The notes under the pieces were generated by a model. The model did not search any database. It had not been told where the DNA came from and saw only the letters and a list, made by a program, of their open reading frames with translations. The translations under genes and the position numbers were made by a program. DNA of 64,000 nt from Cinclus cinclus (Eukaryota > Chordata > Aves > Passeriformes > Cinclidae): contig NC_085049.1 of assembly GCF_963662255.1 (NCBI RefSeq), forward strand, positions 58,451,158 to 58,515,157, read 5' to 3'. The stretch's first letter is position 1. Each line of letters opens with the position of its first letter. Below are positions 59,483 to 64,000 of the stretch, one piece after another.

Positions 59483-60606
59483 GTGAGTGAGGGAGTATAA
59501 ATGTGTATCAGGCCCTTCTTTTGAAGGCCAAGCACTTTGTTGGCTCTCTGCCATCATCTGGGGATTTCTGGGAAGCACTGCCCTGCTGCTGTAGGCTTCT
59601 AGCACAGCTGCATTGCCTGTCTTTAGAAACCAGATCAGTTCACATTATTTTTCTAAATCTTTAGGTTTTTGAATTTCCAGGTTTGTTATCTATATTCCTT
59701 TGAGTGCGGGAGAGAACACCAAGAAGACAGTCTCCCTCTTAGAGTGGAACATCTTTTTCCACCTTGCCTTTTCCTTGTTTTCCTAGAGTAAAGGACACAA
59801 AATGATGCCTTGAGTTAAAAGGGGATGCCAGAAGCACCAAGTCCCACTACAGATGGGATTGTATCAGGGCTTTTATAACACTGGAAATCTTGTCTTTGAG
59901 CTCCTCATAGCAGATTCTGCTGCCCTATAACACTTTCCCAAGCACTGCAGGTTGTCTAACCAGTGCATCTCAGACCTGTTCACCTTGTAACATCAGCTTC
60001 TGGGCTTTCTACCCACTAGCATACACAGCTCTGGGGAGTGCCTCGGTGCTTCAAGGGTTCATGCTCCTGTTATTTCCAAACAGGGAGTGCTAGCAGCCAT
60101 GTACTATGTGTTACCTTGCTGATGTGGTTGGACTAGACTGTAACCAACAAGCCTGTTTCTTTCATTTCTCCCTTTTACTGAGAGTGGGCTCAAAGACAGT
60201 GTGTGAGATGATCCATCACGCTCTACCTTGTGTTATCCTTAACCCCAGCACAGTGTAAAAAGCTGCCAATCAGATTTTTTGAGAGCTTTACACTTGCTCT
60301 CTGCTGGTGTAAGTAGCAGTACCAGGCGCCTGGCCTTTGGCTTTATTACTTACCTTCCCTGAAAGTGCTTTGCACACTGATGATGCTTAAGGTAATCAGT
60401 CAATGCCATTGCTAACTCATTATCAATTTATTGTCATATTTACCGAGATTGCTGCTGAATTCCCACCATGCAACTTGTTCAACATCTGATAAATGGCAGC
60501 CTTCTGGCTTAGGGGCTCAGGGAGAAGTCTGTGACCTGAGAGTGGATCACATCCTCCTTCCCTGTGCCCAGAGTCATTGAGTCCCCATCCCATCACGCTC
60601 TTACAG
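59483..60606 (+). other. CACNA1I: CACNA1I intron 15
   Basis: A 1124-base GT-AG intron (GTGAGT ... CTCTTACAG), phase 0. No repeat or gene seen. Confidence 0.9.
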
Positions 60607-61023
60607 TCCAGCTCCCGCAGTTCCCACTATGGTGCCTGGAGCCGCAGTGGAGCCTGGGGAAGCCGTCGCTCCAGCTGGAACAGCCTGGCCCGGGGACACA
60701 GCCTGAAACACAAACTTCCCTCAGCTGAGCATGAGTCCCTCCTGTCTGGGGAAACGCACAAGGCGGCAGATGGGGAGCCAGATGGAACAGGAAGGGTGTT
60801 CCATCACCGCCGGACACTCTCTCTGGATAACAAAGGCTCCTGGGACCTACTGGAGTTGGCCTCTGTCCCTTCTGGCCACAGAGTGACCCATAGGCTGGGA
60901 GCACCACCTGGGGCCAGTGAGCACCAGGACTGCAATGGCAAAATGCCCAGTATTGTCAAGGAGATCTTCCCAAAGATGAACAACCACAAAGAACGGGGAG
61001 AGGATGATGAAGAAATAGATTAT
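60607..61023 (+). CDS. CACNA1I: CACNA1I exon 16: II-III linker, distal
   Basis: The 417-base exon is exactly 139 codons. It encodes SSSRSSHYGAWSRSGAWGSR, then RSSWNSLARGHSLKHKLPSA, EHESLLSGE, FHHRRTLSLDNKGSWDLLEL, EHQDCNGKMPSIVKEIFPKM and an acidic end ERGEDDEEIDY. It is cytoplasmic and rich in Ser, Arg and His. SRRSSWNSL, HRRTLSLDN, DCNGKMPSI and GEDDEEIDY are conserved with mammalian Cav3.3. The mammalian His-rich run before RRTLSLD is almost absent here. The acceptor is CTCTTACAG and the donor is GTGAGT at 61024. Confidence 0.96.
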
Positions 61024-61910
61024 GTGAGTACTTGGTGGAGGAGCCTGGGGTTACATCACAGTGCTCCGGGAAACCCCAAATCCACCCTCAAATTTGAGTC
61101 TTCTCGCCCCTGGGTGGGAAAGCTTGCAAAGGTGCTTTAGGAAAGCTGGAGGACAGCACTGAACACAGATAGGATCTTCTAGGCAAAGACAAGTTCACAC
61201 CACATTGTCAGGCTGCCTGCAAGGCAGGTGGATGGTGGGAGGAAGGCAGATGTGAGACATACATGTGTTCATTCAGGGGCTGTTATTTCAGAGCAGTGAA
61301 GCCAGTGATTTTTACAAGATAGGAGGGGTCGGGCTGTGTGACAGTGGGAGTTTTGCATGGGGAATATCAGCAGACCAGAGCAGGAAGCACAGGCACCACA
61401 GGCAAAGCAGGTAGGTTTTGTGGTATCAGCCTAGGGAACAGTAATCTGTGAGCAGATCAGAGGGTAGAAAAAGTGGAGTGAGGGTCATTAGAAATTTGAA
61501 CAGACATAAATGTCTGTATGAAATGCCTAGCCCAAGTACCAACAGAAAAACCTTCTTGTCCTGGCATCTCATTTAGCTGAGGAAGGGAGGAAACATTGCT
61601 GTCGTGTAACACAGTCCCTCCAACACTCTAAGAAGGCATAATGGGACGTCATCCTTCTCTAGAAGGGACGCCAGCAGTTTTAGTTTTCATGATTTGGGGA
61701 GGAAACTGGATGCCAAGGGGTAAACAAGCCCTGGCAAAGCCTCTTCTACCTTTTTTTCCATTACTTGTTGCATTTGAGTTGATTTTTACAATTGAGGGAT
61801 TAAAGAAAAGCAGGTAGTGGTGCATTTGAGTCAGATGTGAAAGGAAGAATGTCTCTCTCAGCCAAGTGGGAAGGTGACCAGTGTCAGTTACTTCTGCTGC
61901 ATCCTTACAG
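61024..61910 (+). other. CACNA1I: CACNA1I intron 16
   Basis: An 887-base GT-AG intron (GTGAGT ... ATCCTTACAG), phase 0. The exon 16 frame stays open about 39 codons past the donor before a stop, but that part lacks conservation and is judged intronic. Confidence 0.88.
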
Positions 61911-62011
61911 AGCCTGTGCTTTCGCATCCGGAAGATGATGGAAGTCTATAAGCCAGACTGGTGTGAGTTACGGGAAGACTGGTCCATATATCTCTTCTCT
62001 CCACAGAACAG
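61911..62011 (+). CDS. CACNA1I: CACNA1I exon 17: end of the II-III linker
   Basis: The 101-base exon encodes [20 protein letters not shown] then [13 protein letters not shown] and two bases of Arg. [25 protein letters not shown] is nearly the same as in mammalian Cav3.3, and this segment leads into domain III. The acceptor is ATCCTTACAG. The donor GTTTGT at 62012 deviates from GTRAGT, but frame and homology leave no better choice. Confidence 0.94.
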
Positions 62012-63069
62012 GTTTGTGCAATTTTTGCCATGAGAGGGTTGAGAAGATGGGGCAGATTCTGTTGCCCTGCTGGCTGCATCCCCTGATGTTAGTAAGGTGG
62101 CAACTTTAAACTTACTAGCTGAGAATGCGTAGTTTTCTCCTCCGTTGTCCCTTCTACAGCCAAACGACATTTCTTTTCCTAGATTCTGGCAAGGAAAGGG
62201 AAGTTGAGCATCCTAAATAGCCATTGTGATCTTCCCTCCCTTTGGAGCATCCCATTTTTATTTTCTGTAATCATAAATATTTATAGCAAAGCAAGGCAGG
62301 GAATACTAATGTTAACACAAAGAGGATAAAGAATGTATTATTGATGACTCCATGATACTGATATTTTCTCCTCTGGTACTAGAATAGCATCTTCATTTAA
62401 TTTACAGTGCCAGTACCAACTTACCAGCAGTTATATCACACCTTTTAGGTTAAAGTTAGAATTCCTCTTGCCTAAAAAGGGAAATTTGAGTTGAATTTTT
62501 CCTGTTAAAGAGATCTTACTAGGAGAAAATGTCCATGTACCCCAGCCAACAGTATTGTCACTCGTGCATCTTGCCCCTTGAAAAGAAGGGGCTTTCTTTA
62601 TAGGTCATGAGGGAGAGCTTTCTGCTCTGTGTGACACCTGTGTTAATGTTCACAGTGTCTTTCAGAAGTGTGGTCCCCACAACTGCCAACATACCTGCGT
62701 CTTCTGAACTTTCAGCATGTGGTCTCTTTGCTGTGGGGTGGTACAAAGTGTGAGTTTGTGAGGAAAACTAGAATCCAGCCTCTTTACAAGGCAAGAGAGG
62801 GGCACAGGGTCATAGTGTTTAGGAAACCACTCTGGTACTGGGGAAATCAATAGAGGTTCAGCTCATTGCTTTGCCCTTGCTCTGCTCCAGGCCCTCTGTG
62901 TGACCATGTACCACCCTGGGCTATTGCTATTTCAAGGGACATCAGTATCAGAGATAGGAAAGCTACTATATCAGAGCCCAGATTTGGCCAGAACGCTTAA
63001 TTCTGTGTCATCTTTGCTGCTAAATTTGTTCTGCCCAAGGCAGAGGTGCCCACTGGAACTCTCTTGCAG
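62012..63069 (+). other. CACNA1I: CACNA1I intron 17
   Basis: A 1058-base GT-AG intron (GTTTGT ... CTCTTGCAG), phase 2. I checked it for U12 signals because some channel genes have a second minor intron near IIIS1. Neither the donor nor the acceptor region has them. No repeat or gene seen. Confidence 0.88.
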
Positions 63070-63193
63070 GTTTCGCCTCCTCTGCCAAACCATCATTGCT
63101 CACAAGCTCTTTGATCACATAGTTCTGGCCTTCATTTTCCTGAACTGCATCACAATTGCCCTGGAAAGACCCCAGATTGAACACAGAAGCACG
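63070..63193 (+). CDS. CACNA1I: CACNA1I exon 18: segment IIIS1 (last exon in window)
   Basis: The 124-base exon completes Arg and reads [20 protein letters not shown], then [25 protein letters not shown]1 is [37 protein letters not shown] is the Cav3.3 form; Cav3.1 and Cav3.2 have ITHKMFDHVVLV. The acceptor is CTCTTGCAG and the donor is GTGAGA at 63194, phase 0. The next exon (expected to begin E-R-I-F-L-T) is beyond the window. Confidence 0.96.
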
Positions 63194-64000
63194 GTGAGAA
63201 AATTTACCTGTCACCTACTTTTTGGCACAACCTCTAACAGTGGTCCTGAGTGGTCCTGGTTCTGGTGTGATCTCTGAAAGAACTTCAGCATTAAACACCA
63301 GCTCTGACTCATCTATTCAAATACCTAAATATTAGTAATTGATATAAACGTGTGCTTCCCCTGCAGGCTCTTATAATGGGGCAACCCACTTCAAAATACA
63401 GAAAGCCTAATTCCTTTTGTCTTGGAAAGCAAGAGTCTCCTCCAGGAACCTCCATATAAGAGATGAATGGCAAAAGGGACAAGGACTGGGAACAGAAAGA
63501 TAGAAGTAACTTCCATGCTGTAGGGATAGCACATCATCATTCATGTAGGCTGCTCTTGAGCTATCTTGGAGGTGGCTCAAGCTGTCAAGTGAAATTACTT
63601 TTTCTGCTTGTCTGCCTTAGCTGACTCCCAGACTCTGCTGCACTTGGACACAATCTGTAGTCTGTGCTCAGCAGCTCTTCAGGAAGGAGTCCCAGGTCAG
63701 TGCAGCAGCTTAGGCCTGAGCAGCACTGACAAAAAATGGCAGAGGCTGCCTTGAAACCAGATTTGCAGGATGCAAAAAAATTCCCATCCACTATGCTCTA
63801 GCAGAGCTGCCTAGGATCCTGTTCCAGCTAAGGTATATGAGCTGAAAGCTGCCTAGCACTGACCTCTGCCCAGGGCATCTCCCTCATTTTATCAACTTTC
63901 AGACCCTTCCAAGGAACGCAAAAATATCAAGATTATCAGAGGGGCCTGACAGAGTAACAAGAAGTAGTCAAAATACATTTAAGGTCTTTCTCTGTTTTGT
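63194..64000 (+). other. CACNA1I: CACNA1I intron 18, 5' portion
   Basis: This begins with donor GTGAGA and runs off the window. I see no acceptor followed by a Cav3.3-like IIIS2 frame before 64000, and no repeat or second gene. Confidence 0.85.

Noticed and set aside
61024..61140. In-frame extension of exon 16 past its donor to a stop at 61138
   Set aside because: A consensus GTGAGT follows GAT TAT exactly where the conserved EEIDY ends, and exon 17 continues the protein. The extension is intron read-through.
62012..63069. Possible second U12 intron near IIIS1
   Set aside because: The donor is GTTTGT and the acceptor region ends in CTCTTGCAG with no TTCCTTRAC-like motif, so it is an ordinary GT-AG intron.

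Overview
The window is vertebrate nuclear DNA, almost certainly from a bird. Scattered degenerate CR1 LINE pieces, compact introns and an LTR-like repeat of a kind I associate with songbirds support this. The songbird assignment is a weak inference; the bird assignment is strong.

The only gene I can support is on the + strand. It is CACNA1I, the pore-forming alpha-1 subunit of the T-type (low-voltage-activated) calcium channel Cav3.3. Seventeen consecutive coding exons run from 3585 to 63193. Joined, they give 3172 coding bases (1057 whole codons plus the last base of one earlier codon), and every junction phase is consistent. They cover about half of the channel: the end of the N-terminal region and IS1, all of domain I, the I-II linker, all of domain II, the II-III linker and IIIS1. 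The N-terminal exon lies upstream of the window. The rest of domain III, domain IV and the C-terminus lie downstream. I number the exons 2-18, assuming one coding exon upstream. The Cav3.3 assignment over Cav3.1 or Cav3.2 rests on paralogue-specific residues, such as [31 protein letters not shown], the EEDDEMPFICSLSGDNGIMG turret and the GDANRSYSDEDQSSSN linker.

Layout: 1-3584 is the 3' part of intron 1. Exons 2-3 (3585-4841) are followed by two very large introns of about 16.2 and 15.3 kb around exon 4 (IS4). These hold most of the repeats: CR1 pieces, an LTR-like element, two perfect inverted repeats and a GC-rich composite minisatellite near 32.4-32.8 kb. Exons 5-9 (36455-47734) finish domain I and begin domain II. 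Exons 10-18 (54760-63193) are more closely packed.

The most notable signal is at the start of exon 2. The intron ends in AC rather than AG, and a near-ideal U12 branch-point motif lies 11 bases upstream. This is the 3' end of a minor-spliceosome, probably AT-AC, intron at the first transmembrane segment. I found no undescribed multi-gene system. The remaining long ORFs are exon shadows, repeat artefacts or chance.
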